64,000 nucleotides of DNA from NCBI GenBank assembly GCA_002387205.1, contig DGLA01000022.1:145940-209939 (forward strand), given 5' to 3'. The position numbers and the translations under genes were made by a program. The notes beneath the pieces are model-generated. The model worked only from the letters and a program-made list of their open reading frames with translations, did no database searches and was not told the DNA's origin. This stretch comes from Stutzerimonas stutzeri. Its GTDB lineage: Bacteria; Pseudomonadota; Gammaproteobacteria; Pseudomonadales; Pseudomonadaceae. This document shows positions 45,257 to 53,990 of the stretch, one piece after another; within the stretch, counting starts at the first letter, position 1, and the number at the start of each line of letters is the position of its first letter.

Positions 45257-45668
45257 CTCCGCTGGCGCAAGCCGCGTTGCGCCCGTAGGTCCGGGCCCCA
45301 GGTACATAGATCGTCATCCCGTCCCGCATGTCGCGGGCGGCTCGGCCATGCCTCTGAGCGAAGCGCGGTTGCGCTTGCCGAAACCCCTGCTACGTTTAGA
45401 GCTACAAACAATAACAAGACAGATCGCATGCCAGCCCAGACCACCATACTGCAGTTCCGGGGCTTTCGGCGACCCGTGCCCGTCCGGCACTGGAGCCGTC
45501 TGCAACGGCACGAACCAACGGCTCCGTCCGTACGGCGAACCTTTTGTGATGCTGGCGCACCTGTCCTCAGACCGGCTGCACCCTACCCGCTTTTCCAACC
45601 GAACCGTTCAGCTCGTGGCAATCCACGAGCCGTGCTGTAAGCGGTCGACCCCAGCAAGGAGACAGGCG
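45257..45668. other. 412-base intergenic region before the ABC transporter
   Basis: No gene is supported: a frame at 45428-45640 (+) has no recognisable character. An eight-pair hairpin lies at 45611-45630. The segment at about 45400-45425 (ACAAACAATAACAAGAC) is AT-rich for this genome and may be part of a promoter or leader. Confidence 0.5.
45611..45630. promoter_or_regulatory. Inverted repeat upstream of the ABC importer
   Basis: GCTCGTGG (45611-45618) and its complement (45623-45630) flank four bases, 39 bases before the binding-protein ATG. It may be an operator or leader hairpin; no regulator gene is adjacent. Confidence 0.4.
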
Positions 45669-46877
45669 ATGAAGCTTCTGGCAATTGCAACGGCAGTGAT
45701 GGGCGCGGCAGCCACCCTACCGGCGTCGGCTGCGGAGATATCCGACGGCAAGGTGAAGATCGGCATTCTCAATGACCAGTCCGGGGTCTACGCCGACTTC
45801 GGCGGCAAATGGTCCTACGAGGCGGCCAAGATGGCAGCCGAGGATTTCGGCGGGACCGTTCAAGGCGCACCGATCGAGATCGTCACCGCCGACCACCAGA
45901 ACAAGCCGGACATTGCTTCGAACATCGCTCGGCAGTGGTACGACCGTGAAGAGGTCGACTCGATCATGGAGCTGACCACCTCCTCCGTGGCGCTGGCCGT
46001 GCAGGGCATCTCCAGGGACAAGAAGAAGATCGACCTGGTAACCGGCGCTGCCACCACCGAGCTGACCGGCAAGCAGTGCTCGCCCTACGGCTTTCACTGG
46101 GCCTATGACACCCATGCGCTGGCGGTGGGCACAGGTGGTGCGCTCGTTTCCCAGGGTGGCGACAGCTGGTACTTCCTGACCGCCGATTACGCGTTCGGCT
46201 ATTCGCTGGAAGAGCAGACCAGCCAGTTCGTCAAGAACAAGGGCGGTGAAATCAAGGGCTCGGTGCGCCATCCGCTGGCAACCAACGACTACTCGTCCTT
46301 CCTGCTGCAAGCGCAGGCATCGGGCGCCGAAGTGATCGGCCTCGCCAACGCGGGGCTGGATACCGCCAACGCGATCAAGCAGGCCGCCGAGTTCGGCATC
46401 GTCGCCAGTGGACAGCGACTGGCAGCCTTGCTCTTTACCCTTTCCGAGGTGCATGGGCTGGGCCTGAACGCCGCGCAGGGCCTGACGCTGACCGAAAGCT
46501 TTTATTGGGACCGCGACGACAAGTCCCGCGAGTTCGCTCAGCGCTTCTTCAAACGCACCGGCCGGATGCCGAACATGGTTCATGCCGGCACCTATTCGGG
46601 CGTGATGCAGTACCTCAAGGCCATCGACAAAACCGGCACCGACGAAACCGAAGCGGTGGCCAAGGCCATGCACGAGATGCCAGTGGACGACGTATTCGCC
46701 CGCAACGCCAAGGTCGGTGCCAACGGGCGGCTCATCAGCGACGTCTACCTGATGGAGGTGAAGAAGCCGGACGAGAGCAAGGAGCCCTGGGATTACTACA
46801 AGGTGCTTGCCACGGTTCCCGGCGACGAGGCGTATATCGATCCAGCCAAAAGCGGCTGCGACCTGGACAAGCAATAA
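45669..46877 (+). CDS. Branched-chain-type ABC transporter substrate-binding protein
   Basis: The 402-residue periplasmic binding protein starts MKLLAIATAVMGAAATLPAS with a signal cleaved near ASAAE. The mature part opens VKIGILNDQSGVYADFGG, typical of the LivJ/amide-binding fold. Ligand is unknown; compared with LivJ it is longer and may bind a non-amino-acid. AAGGAG precedes the ATG. It leads a five-gene operon ordered binding protein, ATPase, ATPase, permease, permease. Confidence 0.92.
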   Translation: MKLLAIATAVMGAAATLPASAAEISDGKVKIGILNDQSGVYADFGGKWSYEAAKMAAEDFGGTVQGAPIEIVTADHQNKPDIASNIARQWYDREEVDSIMELTTSSVALAVQGISRDKKKIDLVTGAATTELTGKQCSPYGFHWAYDTHALAVGTGGALVSQGGDSWYFLTADYAFGYSLEEQTSQFVKNKGGEIKGSVRHPLATNDYSSFLLQAQASGAEVIGLANAGLDTANAIKQAAEFGIVASGQRLAALLFTLSEVHGLGLNAAQGLTLTESFYWDRDDKSREFAQRFFKRTGRMPNMVHAGTYSGVMQYLKAIDKTGTDETEAVAKAMHEMPVDDVFARNAKVGANGRLISDVYLMEVKKPDESKEPWDYYKVLATVPGDEAYIDPAKSGCDLDKQ

Positions 46878-46879
46878 GC

Positions 46880-47695
46880 ATGGCGAGCAGCCCTCACCCC
46901 GCCGCCGGGCGTGATACCGCAGCCAAGAGCGACGCTTCGCCCGCGCGAGGCGTCGTGCTCTCGGCCCGCGGCCTGCGTCGGGACTTCGGCGGTTTCGTCG
47001 CGGTGAACAACGTTGACCTCGATATCCACCATGCCCGCGTCCACGCCTTGATCGGCCCCAACGGCGCAGGCAAGACCACCGTGTTCAACCTGCTGACCAA
47101 GTTTCTTCAACCCACCAGTGGAAGCATCCAGCTGCTCGGCCATGACATCACCCGCACCGACCCGGCCAAGGTGGCGCGCATGGGGCTGGTGCGGTCGTTT
47201 CAGATCTCGGCGGTATTTCCGCACCTGAGCGTTCTGGAAAACGTGCGGGTCGCGCTGCAACGGCCCGGTGGGCTGGCTACGCAATTCTGGCTGCCGCTGC
47301 GCTCGCTGAACCGGCTCAACGAACGCGCCATGGCGCTGATCGAGTCGGTCGGCCTGCAGGACGCCTGGCAGAGCCCCGCTGCCGATCTGTCCTACGGTCG
47401 CAAACGAGTCCTGGAGATCGCGACCACATTGGCGCTTGAGCCAAAGGTACTGCTGCTGGACGAGCCGATGGCCGGGATGGGCCATGAAGACGTTCGCATC
47501 GTGTCCGAGCTGATCCGCGAAGTGGCGCGTGACCGGGCCATCCTGATGGTGGAGCACAATCTCAAGGTGGTCGCCGATCTCTGTGATGAGGTCACGGTGC
47601 TGCAGCGCGGGGAGATCCTTACATCGGGTGATTACCAGACCGTCAGCCGGGACGCCCGCGTGCGAGAAGCCTATATGGGGACGGACGATGACTGA
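46880..47695 (+). CDS. ABC transporter ATP-binding protein (LivG type)
   Basis: The 271-residue ATPase has Walker A GPNGAGKTT, the modified signature LSYGRKRVLEIATTLA and Walker B LLLDEPMAGMG. The N-terminal 25 residues are extra and rich in Ala and Ser. It starts two bases after the binding-protein stop. Confidence 0.93.
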   Translation: MASSPHPAAGRDTAAKSDASPARGVVLSARGLRRDFGGFVAVNNVDLDIHHARVHALIGPNGAGKTTVFNLLTKFLQPTSGSIQLLGHDITRTDPAKVARMGLVRSFQISAVFPHLSVLENVRVALQRPGGLATQFWLPLRSLNRLNERAMALIESVGLQDAWQSPAADLSYGRKRVLEIATTLALEPKVLLLDEPMAGMGHEDVRIVSELIREVARDRAILMVEHNLKVVADLCDEVTVLQRGEILTSGDYQTVSRDARVREAYMGTDDD

Positions 47696-48398
47696 GGCCA
47701 GGGCATTGCTGAGTATTCGCGAGCTGAATGCCTGGTACGGCGAAAGCCATGCCTTGCATGGCATTGACCTGGACGTGCACCAGGGCGAGACCGTGACCCT
47801 GCTCGGCCGCAACGGCGTAGGCAAAACCACGGCGCTGCGCTCCATCATGGGCATCATCCGCAAGCGCAGCGGAACCATCCACTTCGATGGCCAGGACATG
47901 ATGCGCGTACCGCTGCACCGTACCGCACACACGGGCATGGGCTTCGTGCCCGAGGAGCGTGGCATCTTTGCCACCCTGACCGTGGACGAAAACCTCACCC
48001 TGCCACCAATCATCGCCAAGGGAGGGATGAGCACCAACGAGATCTATCAACTATTTCCTAACCTCGAGGAGCGGCGTAACAGCCCGGGTACCAAGCTGTC
48101 GGGTGGGGAGCAGCAGATGCTGGCGATTGCCCGGATTCTGCGCACCGGCGCGAAACTGTTACTGCTCGACGAACCCACCGAAGGCCTGGCACCGGTGATC
48201 GTCCAGCGCATCGGCGATGTGCTGCTGACCCTCAAGCAGCGCGGGATGACCATCCTCCTGGTGGAGCAGAATTTCCGCTTCGCCAGCAAGGTCGCGGATC
48301 GTTTCTACCTGGTCGACCACGGGCGGATCGTCGACAACTTCCACGTCGATGAACTGCCCGGTCGCATGACCATACTCAACGAAACCCTGGGGGTCTGA
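47688..48398 (+). CDS. ABC transporter ATP-binding protein (LivF type)
   Basis: The 236-residue ATPase has Walker A GRNGVGKTT, signature LSGGEQQMLAIARIL and Walker B LLLDEPTEGLAP. It overlaps the LivG-type gene by eight bases, showing coupling. Confidence 0.94.
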   Translation: MTEARALLSIRELNAWYGESHALHGIDLDVHQGETVTLLGRNGVGKTTALRSIMGIIRKRSGTIHFDGQDMMRVPLHRTAHTGMGFVPEERGIFATLTVDENLTLPPIIAKGGMSTNEIYQLFPNLEERRNSPGTKLSGGEQQMLAIARILRTGAKLLLLDEPTEGLAPVIVQRIGDVLLTLKQRGMTILLVEQNFRFASKVADRFYLVDHGRIVDNFHVDELPGRMTILNETLGV

Positions 48399-49285
48399 TG
48401 ACGGCGATTTTCGGCGTACCTATTCAGGCCTTTCTCGGTCAGCTGCTTATCGGGCTGATCAACGGCTCCTTTTACGCCATGCTCAGCCTGGGCCTGGCGA
48501 TCATCTTCGGCCTGCTCAAGGTGATCAACTTCGCCCACGGCGCGCAATACATGATGGGCGCCTTTGCCGGTTACCTGCTGCTTGCGGTACTCGGCATCGG
48601 CTACTGGCCGGCATTGATCCTCGCGCCGCTGATCGTAGGGCTTGTCGGCGCCGGGATAGAGCGCTTCGCACTGTCGCGGCTGTACAACCTGGATCATCTC
48701 TATAGCCTGCTCTTCACCTTTGGCCTGGCCCTCGCACTGGAGGGCACCTTCCGCTACTACTACGGTTCCTCGGGCCAGCCATACGCCGTGCCGGATCTGC
48801 TGTCCGGCGGCTACAACCTGGGCTTCATGTTCCTGCCCAAATACCGCGCCTGGGTAGTGGTGGCGTCCATGATCATCTGCCTGAGCACCTGGCTGCTGAT
48901 CGAGAAAACCAAGTTGGGCGCCTACCTGCGCGCCGCGACGGAAAATCCCACGCTGGTGCGCACCTTCGGCATCAACGTACCGTTGTTGCTGACCTTCACC
49001 TATGGCCTTGGCGCCGGCCTGGCGGGGCTTGCCGGAATACTCGCCGCGCCGATCTATCAGGTCAGCCCGCTGATGGGCTCGAACCTGATCATCGTGGTGT
49101 TTGCCGTCGTGGTGGTCGGCGGAATGGGCTCGATCCTCGGCGCGATCATCACCGGCTACATGCTCGGTATTCTCGAGGGACTGACCAAGGTGTTCTACCC
49201 CGAAGCCTCCAACATCGTGATCTTTGTGGTCATGGCCATCGTGCTGCTCGTGCGTCCCGCCGGCCTTATGGGAAAGGATGCCTGA
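48398..49285 (+). CDS. ABC transporter permease (LivH type)
   Basis: The 295-residue protein has about eight membrane segments and LivH motifs (SLGLAIIFGLLKVINFAHGA, AAPIYQVSPLMGSNLI). The ATG shares one base with the LivF-type stop. Confidence 0.94.
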   Translation: MTAIFGVPIQAFLGQLLIGLINGSFYAMLSLGLAIIFGLLKVINFAHGAQYMMGAFAGYLLLAVLGIGYWPALILAPLIVGLVGAGIERFALSRLYNLDHLYSLLFTFGLALALEGTFRYYYGSSGQPYAVPDLLSGGYNLGFMFLPKYRAWVVVASMIICLSTWLLIEKTKLGAYLRAATENPTLVRTFGINVPLLLTFTYGLGAGLAGLAGILAAPIYQVSPLMGSNLIIVVFAVVVVGGMGSILGAIITGYMLGILEGLTKVFYPEASNIVIFVVMAIVLLVRPAGLMGKDA

Positions 49286-49286
49286 C

Positions 49287-50267
49287 ATGACCCCAACCAC
49301 GAACCCGCTCGCCAAGCGCAGCCGCTGGAACGCCGAGACGATACTGATCCTGCTCGGCATCGTCGCGCTGGTGCTGGCGCCCCTGCACTTCTACCCCGTT
49401 TTCCTGATGAAAGTGATGTGTTTCGCGCTGTTCGCCTGCGCCTTCAATCTGCTGCTGGGCTATGCCGGCATTCTCTCGTTCGGCCATGCGGCGTTCTTTG
49501 GCGGCGCTGCCTACTTCACCGCCCACGCGGTCAAGGAATGGGGCCTGACGCCGGAGCTGGGCATCCTGGTCGGGGTGTTCGGCGCCGCGCTACTCGGCCT
49601 GGTGATCGGCTTTCTGGCGATCCGGCGACAGGGCATCTACTCGACGATGATTACCCTCGCGCTGTCGCAGATGTTCTTCTTTTTCTGCCTGCAGGCGCCC
49701 TTCACCCATGGCGAAGACGGCATCCAGGGCATCCCGCGTGGCCACCTGTTCGGCCTGATCGATCTGAAGGAACCGCTGCACATGTATTTCTTCGTGCTCA
49801 GCGTGTTCCTGCTGGGGATGCTGGCGATCTGGCGGATCGTCAATTCGCCCTTCGGCATGATCCTCAAATCGATTCGTGAGAATGAAAGCCGCGCCATCTC
49901 CCTCGGCTATTCGGTGACGCGCTACAAGCTCGGCGCCTTCGTCATGTCAGCGGCGCTGGCCGGACTGGCCGGTGGATTGAAAGCGCTGGTGTTCCAGTTC
50001 GCCACCCTCACTGACGTGAGCTGGCAGATGTCAGGTGAAGTGGTGCTGATGACCCTGCTCGGGGGCATCGGCACCCTGGTCGGGCCGGTGTTCGGCGCCG
50101 CCCTGGTGACCAGCTTGGGCAACTACTTCGCCACATCCGAGCTGCCGGTCACGCTGCTCACCGGCGTCATCTTCATGGTCTGCGTGCTGGTTTTTCGCCG
50201 GGGCATCGTCGGGGAGCTCTATGCTTCGCGCCTGGGCCGCCGAATCGAGCAGTCCCGGGACGAATGA
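49287..50267 (+). CDS. ABC transporter permease (LivM type)
   Basis: The 326-residue protein has about eight to nine membrane segments and LivM motifs (FACAFNLLLGYAGILSFGHA, LAGLAGGLKALVFQF). It starts one base after the LivH-type stop and ends one base before the convergent ParA stop. Confidence 0.94.
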   Translation: MTPTTNPLAKRSRWNAETILILLGIVALVLAPLHFYPVFLMKVMCFALFACAFNLLLGYAGILSFGHAAFFGGAAYFTAHAVKEWGLTPELGILVGVFGAALLGLVIGFLAIRRQGIYSTMITLALSQMFFFFCLQAPFTHGEDGIQGIPRGHLFGLIDLKEPLHMYFFVLSVFLLGMLAIWRIVNSPFGMILKSIRENESRAISLGYSVTRYKLGAFVMSAALAGLAGGLKALVFQFATLTDVSWQMSGEVVLMTLLGGIGTLVGPVFGAALVTSLGNYFATSELPVTLLTGVIFMVCVLVFRRGIVGELYASRLGRRIEQSRDE

Positions 50268-50268
50268 A

Positions 50269-51039
50269 TCAGTGACCTTCCAGATGCCCGTGCAGCTCGA
50301 TGAACTGCTGGGTCAGTTTGTGCCGGGGATCGAAATGAATCAGCGGCATGCACGCCTGATGGGACTCGCGCATCCGTACCGAACTCATCAGGTGCACCGG
50401 CAGCACGGGTAGGCCCTCGGTCAGCAGCTCGTCAATCATCTGCTGCGGCAGTGCGGCGCGTGGCTGGAACTGGTTGACCACGATGCCTTCGACCTCGAGC
50501 CCCTCGTTGTGGTCTTCCTGCAGCTCCTCGATCTCAGCCAGCAGGCTGTACAGCGCCTGACGCGAAAAACTGTCGCAGTCGAAGGGAATCAGGCAGCGAT
50601 CCGCACCGATCAATGCCGAGACGGTGAAGAAATTCAACGCAGGCGGTGTGTCGAGGTAGATGCGCTCGTATTCCTCCGACAGGCTTTCCAGCAACTTTCG
50701 CAGTTTGTTGATCTTGTGCTTGGCTTCGAGCTTCGGCTGCAGGTCCGCCAGTTCGGCGTTGGCGGCGATCAGATGCAGATTCTCGAACGGCGTTTCAAAG
50801 ATCGGCGGCCGAGCCTTCTTGCCGGACGCGCCACCGGCAAGCACCTGCTTGAAGTAGTCAGCAATCCCGGTGGGCAACGCATCGCCGGTGAGCCCCGACA
50901 GGTAGTGGCTGGAGTTGGCCTGGGCATCGAGGTCGATCAGCAGGGTGCGATAGCCCTGTGATGCACTCACCGCCGCCAGGTTGCAGGCAATGCTCGATTT
51001 GCCAACCCCGCCTTTCTGATTGAACACAACCCGTCGCAT
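50269..51039 (-). CDS. Orphan ParA-family ATPase
   Basis: The 256-residue protein has the deviant Walker A KGGVGKSSIACNLA, switch segment LLIDLDAQANSS and the ParA DTPPALNFFT motif. Chromosomal ParA is paired with ParB; there is no parB or membrane cargo gene here, so it is a MinD/ParA-type ATPase that may position some cell component. ATG 51039 gives the Walker A at residue 9 as usual. It is divergent from the GluR0-like gene. Confidence 0.92.
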   Translation of the reverse strand: MRRVVFNQKGGVGKSSIACNLAAVSASQGYRTLLIDLDAQANSSHYLSGLTGDALPTGIADYFKQVLAGGASGKKARPPIFETPFENLHLIAANAELADLQPKLEAKHKINKLRKLLESLSEEYERIYLDTPPALNFFTVSALIGADRCLIPFDCDSFSRQALYSLLAEIEELQEDHNEGLEVEGIVVNQFQPRAALPQQMIDELLTEGLPVLPVHLMSSVRMRESHQACMPLIHFDPRHKLTQQFIELHGHLEGH

Positions 51040-51178
51040 GCTTCGTCCTCTGATCATGGTTTCACCCGAGTCTATACAACGCAGATGGTGTTCTGGCGAC
51101 TTTCCATGCACAGGTCGCGTGGCGGACCCACCGTTCAGCTTTGTTACTCTGGTCCGGAACGACAACGAGGAAAGACAT

Positions 51179-52243
51179 GTGCAGAGGTTTCTGATCGCAT
51201 TGCTGTTCGCTGTGATGGGCCAGCAGGCCTTCGCCCAATCAGGAGACGAGGTATTGCGGGTGGGCATTACCGAAGTCCCACCGTTCGTCATCAACGAGGT
51301 AGACGGCAGCTGGAGCGGCATCAGCATCGACCTGTGGGAAGCGATCGCCGAGCAGGAGGGTTATCGCTACGAGCTGCAACCCTTGCCATTCGACCAGCTG
51401 TTGACTGGCCTGCAAGGCGACCAGCTGGATGTGGTGGTCGGTGCGTTGACCATGACCGCTAGCCGTGAGGCCCTGGTCGACTTCACCCATCCCTTCTACC
51501 GCACCGGGCTGGCGATTGGCGTCCCGCAGGATCAGGAAGGCGGCGGCTGGGGTGCGGTCCGTGCGTTGTTTTCCTGGCAGTTCGCAAGCCTGGTATTGGG
51601 GCTCGGAGCGTTACTGCTGATGGTCGGTGCATTGCTCTGGCTGTTCGAACGCAGGCGCAACCGCGAGCAGTTCGGCGGCAGCTCGGTAGAAGGGCTCGGC
51701 AACAGCTTCTGGTGGGCCGCGGTGACCATGACCACGGTCGGCTACGGCGACAAGGCGCCGGTCACGCTGGGCGGTCGACTGATCGCCATCGTCTGGATGT
51801 TCGCCGCCTTGATCATGGTGTCGACCTTTACCGCAGCGGTCACCAGTACCTTGACGGTCGGCAGCCTGAAGAGTGGCCTGCAGAGTCCGGACGACCTGCG
51901 CAGCGCGCACGTTGCGACGGTGGACGGCACCGTCAGCGCAGGCTACCTACAGGAAAATCGCATTCGCGCCACCGCCTACTCCGATCTCGGCCAGGCCATC
52001 AGTGCCGTGCTCGACGGCCAGGCGGAAGCGGTGGTGTATGACCAGCCAATACTCCAGTACCGCAACACGGAATTGCAGGGCGAAGGCCTGCGGCTGCTTC
52101 CCGGCATTTTCGAGCAGCAGTCCTACGCCTTTGCAGTGCCCGCTGGCAGCCCCTACCGGGAGCCGCTGAGCCAGGCGATCCTGGACATCACCAACAGCGC
52201 ACGCTGGCAGGACATGCAGGCGCGCTATCTCGGAGAACAATGA
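51179..52243 (+). CDS. GluR0-like ligand-gated potassium channel
   Basis: The 354-residue protein has a signal peptide (FLIALLFAVMGQQAFAQ), a first half of a type-3 solute-binding domain (about 20-115; TMTASREALVDFTHPFY has the Arg that binds amino-acid carboxylates), membrane helix M1 (about 140-158), a pore loop with the potassium filter TVGYGD at 186-191, helix M2 (about 198-220, ending STFTAAVTSTLT, similar to the animal SYTANLAA motif) and the second half of the binding domain (about 230-354). This matches the bacterial GluR0 architecture. GTG 51179 follows GAGGAAA; ATG 51177 is out of frame. The ligand is unknown. Confidence 0.92.
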   Translation: MQRFLIALLFAVMGQQAFAQSGDEVLRVGITEVPPFVINEVDGSWSGISIDLWEAIAEQEGYRYELQPLPFDQLLTGLQGDQLDVVVGALTMTASREALVDFTHPFYRTGLAIGVPQDQEGGGWGAVRALFSWQFASLVLGLGALLLMVGALLWLFERRRNREQFGGSSVEGLGNSFWWAAVTMTTVGYGDKAPVTLGGRLIAIVWMFAALIMVSTFTAAVTSTLTVGSLKSGLQSPDDLRSAHVATVDGTVSAGYLQENRIRATAYSDLGQAISAVLDGQAEAVVYDQPILQYRNTELQGEGLRLLPGIFEQQSYAFAVPAGSPYREPLSQAILDITNSARWQDMQARYLGEQ

Positions 52244-52278
52244 TCGTAGCGCCGCTCGCAAGCCGAGCGGCGAGACAT

Positions 52279-53073
52279 TCAGACGGCGACGGGCGCCTTG
52301 ATGTGCGGATGGGCCTCGTACCCCACCAGTTCGAAGTCCTCGAAGCGGAAGGCGAACAGGTCTTTCACCTCGGGATTGAGCTTCATCTGCGGCAGCGGCA
52401 GCGGCTCACGGGTCAGCTGCAGGTCGGCCTGTTCCAGATGGTTGGCATAGAGGTGGCAATCGCCGCCGCTCCAGATGAACTCACCCGACTGCAGGTCGCA
52501 GACCTGGGCCACCATCAAGGTCAGCAGTGCATAGCTGGCGATATTGAACGGTACGCCAAGGAAGATATCGGCTGAACGCTGATACAGCTGGCAGCTGAGC
52601 TTGCCTTCCGCAACATAGAACTGGAACAGCGCGTGGCACGGCGGCAGCGCCATCTGGTCGACCAGCGCGGGGTTCCAGGCCGAGACGATCAGGCGCCGCG
52701 AATCAGGGTTCTTGCGGATCATCGCCAGCAGATTGGCGATCTGGTCGACCGATTCACCGTTCGGTGCCGGCCAACTGCGCCATTGGTAACCGTAGACCGG
52801 GCCGAGCTCGCCGTTCTCGTCGGCCCACTCGTCCCAGATACGCACGCCGTTTTCCTGCAGGTACTTGATGTTGGTGTCGCCCTGCAGAAACCACAGCAGT
52901 TCATGGATGATCGACTTGAGGTGGCATTTCTTGGTGGTCACCAGCGGAAAGCCCTCGGCCAGGTCGAAACGCATCTGGTGGCCGAATACGCTGTAGGTCC
53001 CGGTACCGGTGCGATCGCTCTTGAAGGTTCCGTTGTCGCGCACGTGGCGCATCAGGTCGAGATACTGTTTCAT
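52279..53073 (-). CDS. thyA: Thymidylate synthase
   Basis: The 264-residue protein equals E. coli ThyA in length and has SDRTGTGTYSVFGHQMRFDL, the catalytic Cys in LPPCHALFQFYV and QRSADIFLGVPFNIASYA. It makes dTMP from dUMP. ATG 53073 is preferred over the in-frame upstream codon at 53154 because the family starts at MKQYLDLM. Confidence 0.98.
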   Translation of the reverse strand: MKQYLDLMRHVRDNGTFKSDRTGTGTYSVFGHQMRFDLAEGFPLVTTKKCHLKSIIHELLWFLQGDTNIKYLQENGVRIWDEWADENGELGPVYGYQWRSWPAPNGESVDQIANLLAMIRKNPDSRRLIVSAWNPALVDQMALPPCHALFQFYVAEGKLSCQLYQRSADIFLGVPFNIASYALLTLMVAQVCDLQSGEFIWSGGDCHLYANHLEQADLQLTREPLPLPQMKLNPEVKDLFAFRFEDFELVGYEAHPHIKAPVAV

Positions 53074-53136
53074 CGATGGGCTCGAAGCGGGCGCCTGGGC
53101 GCGGTGAAAGGAAACCTGCAGATGGTAAGAGGCAGC

Positions 53137-53171
53137 GCCCGGCTTGTCGCCCATTTTTCGACAAGCCGGGC
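53137..53171. repeat. 13-bp inverted repeat between lgt and thyA
   Basis: GCCCGGCTTGTCG (53137-53149) and its complement (53159-53171) flank a nine-base loop that includes a T run. It lies just after the lgt stop (53180) and before thyA. It may be a transcript-processing hairpin or weak terminator. Confidence 0.7.
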
Positions 53172-53179
53172 CTGGCCGG

Positions 53180-53980
53180 TCAGGCCGATGCCTTCACCGG
53201 CTCGTGGCGGTAACCCCAGGCGATCATCCCGACGCCGATCAGGATCATCGGTACGCAGAGCACCTGCCCCATGGTCAGCCAACCGAACGCCAGGTAACCG
53301 AGCTGCGCATCGGGCACGCGGACAAACTCGACGATGAAGCGGAAGATGCCGTAGCACACCGCGAACAGACCGGACACCGCCATGGTCGGCCGCGGCTTGC
53401 TGGAATAGATCCAGAGGATCACGAACAGCGCCACGCCTTCGAGGGCGAACTGATAGAGCTGCGACGGATGTCGCGCCAGCTGCTGGGGGTCGGTGGGAAA
53501 CACCATGGCCCAAGGCAGGTCTGTCGCCTTGCCCCAGAGTTCGGCATTGATGAAGTTGCCGATCCGCCCGGCACCCAGCCCGATCGGCACGAAGGGCGCA
53601 ATGAAATCCATCAGCTCGAAGAACTTCTTGCCATTGCGGCGGGCGAATATCCAGGTGCACAACAGCACGCCAAGCAGACCGCCATGAAACGACATGCCGC
53701 CCTTCCAGACCTGAAAGATCAGCGTCGGATCGTTAAGGTAGGACGCCAGGTCGTAAAACAGCACGTAGCCCAACCGCCCGCCCACAATCACGCCCATAGC
53801 CACCCAGAACACCAGGTCGGAGAGCTTGTCCTTGTCCCAGCTTGGATCGAAACGATGCAACCGGCGCGATGCCAGAAACCAGGCTCCGCCAATGCCGATC
53901 AGGTACATCAGGCCGTACCAGTGAATTTGCAACGGGCCTAGCGAAACGGCCACAGGGTCTATCTGCGGATAAGGCAGCAT
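53180..53980 (-). CDS. lgt: Prolipoprotein diacylglyceryl transferase
   Basis: The 266-residue membrane enzyme has HWYGLMYLIG near the N terminus and the Lgt signature GAGRIGNFINAELWG with seven hydrophobic segments. It attaches diacylglycerol to lipoprotein Cys residues. It is upstream of thyA, a conserved gammaproteobacterial pair. Confidence 0.97.
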   Translation of the reverse strand: MLPYPQIDPVAVSLGPLQIHWYGLMYLIGIGGAWFLASRRLHRFDPSWDKDKLSDLVFWVAMGVIVGGRLGYVLFYDLASYLNDPTLIFQVWKGGMSFHGGLLGVLLCTWIFARRNGKKFFELMDFIAPFVPIGLGAGRIGNFINAELWGKATDLPWAMVFPTDPQQLARHPSQLYQFALEGVALFVILWIYSSKPRPTMAVSGLFAVCYGIFRFIVEFVRVPDAQLGYLAFGWLTMGQVLCVPMILIGVGMIAWGYRHEPVKASA

Positions 53981-53990
53981 CCAGGTTTCC

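Noticed and set aside
45428..45640. 70-residue open frame upstream of the ABC transporter
   Set aside because: No ribosome binding site, domain or coding-like composition; it is rich in Arg and Pro.
51177..51179. ATG as start of the GluR0-like gene
   Set aside because: It is out of frame; GTG 51179 is in frame, follows a good ribosome binding site and begins the signal peptide.
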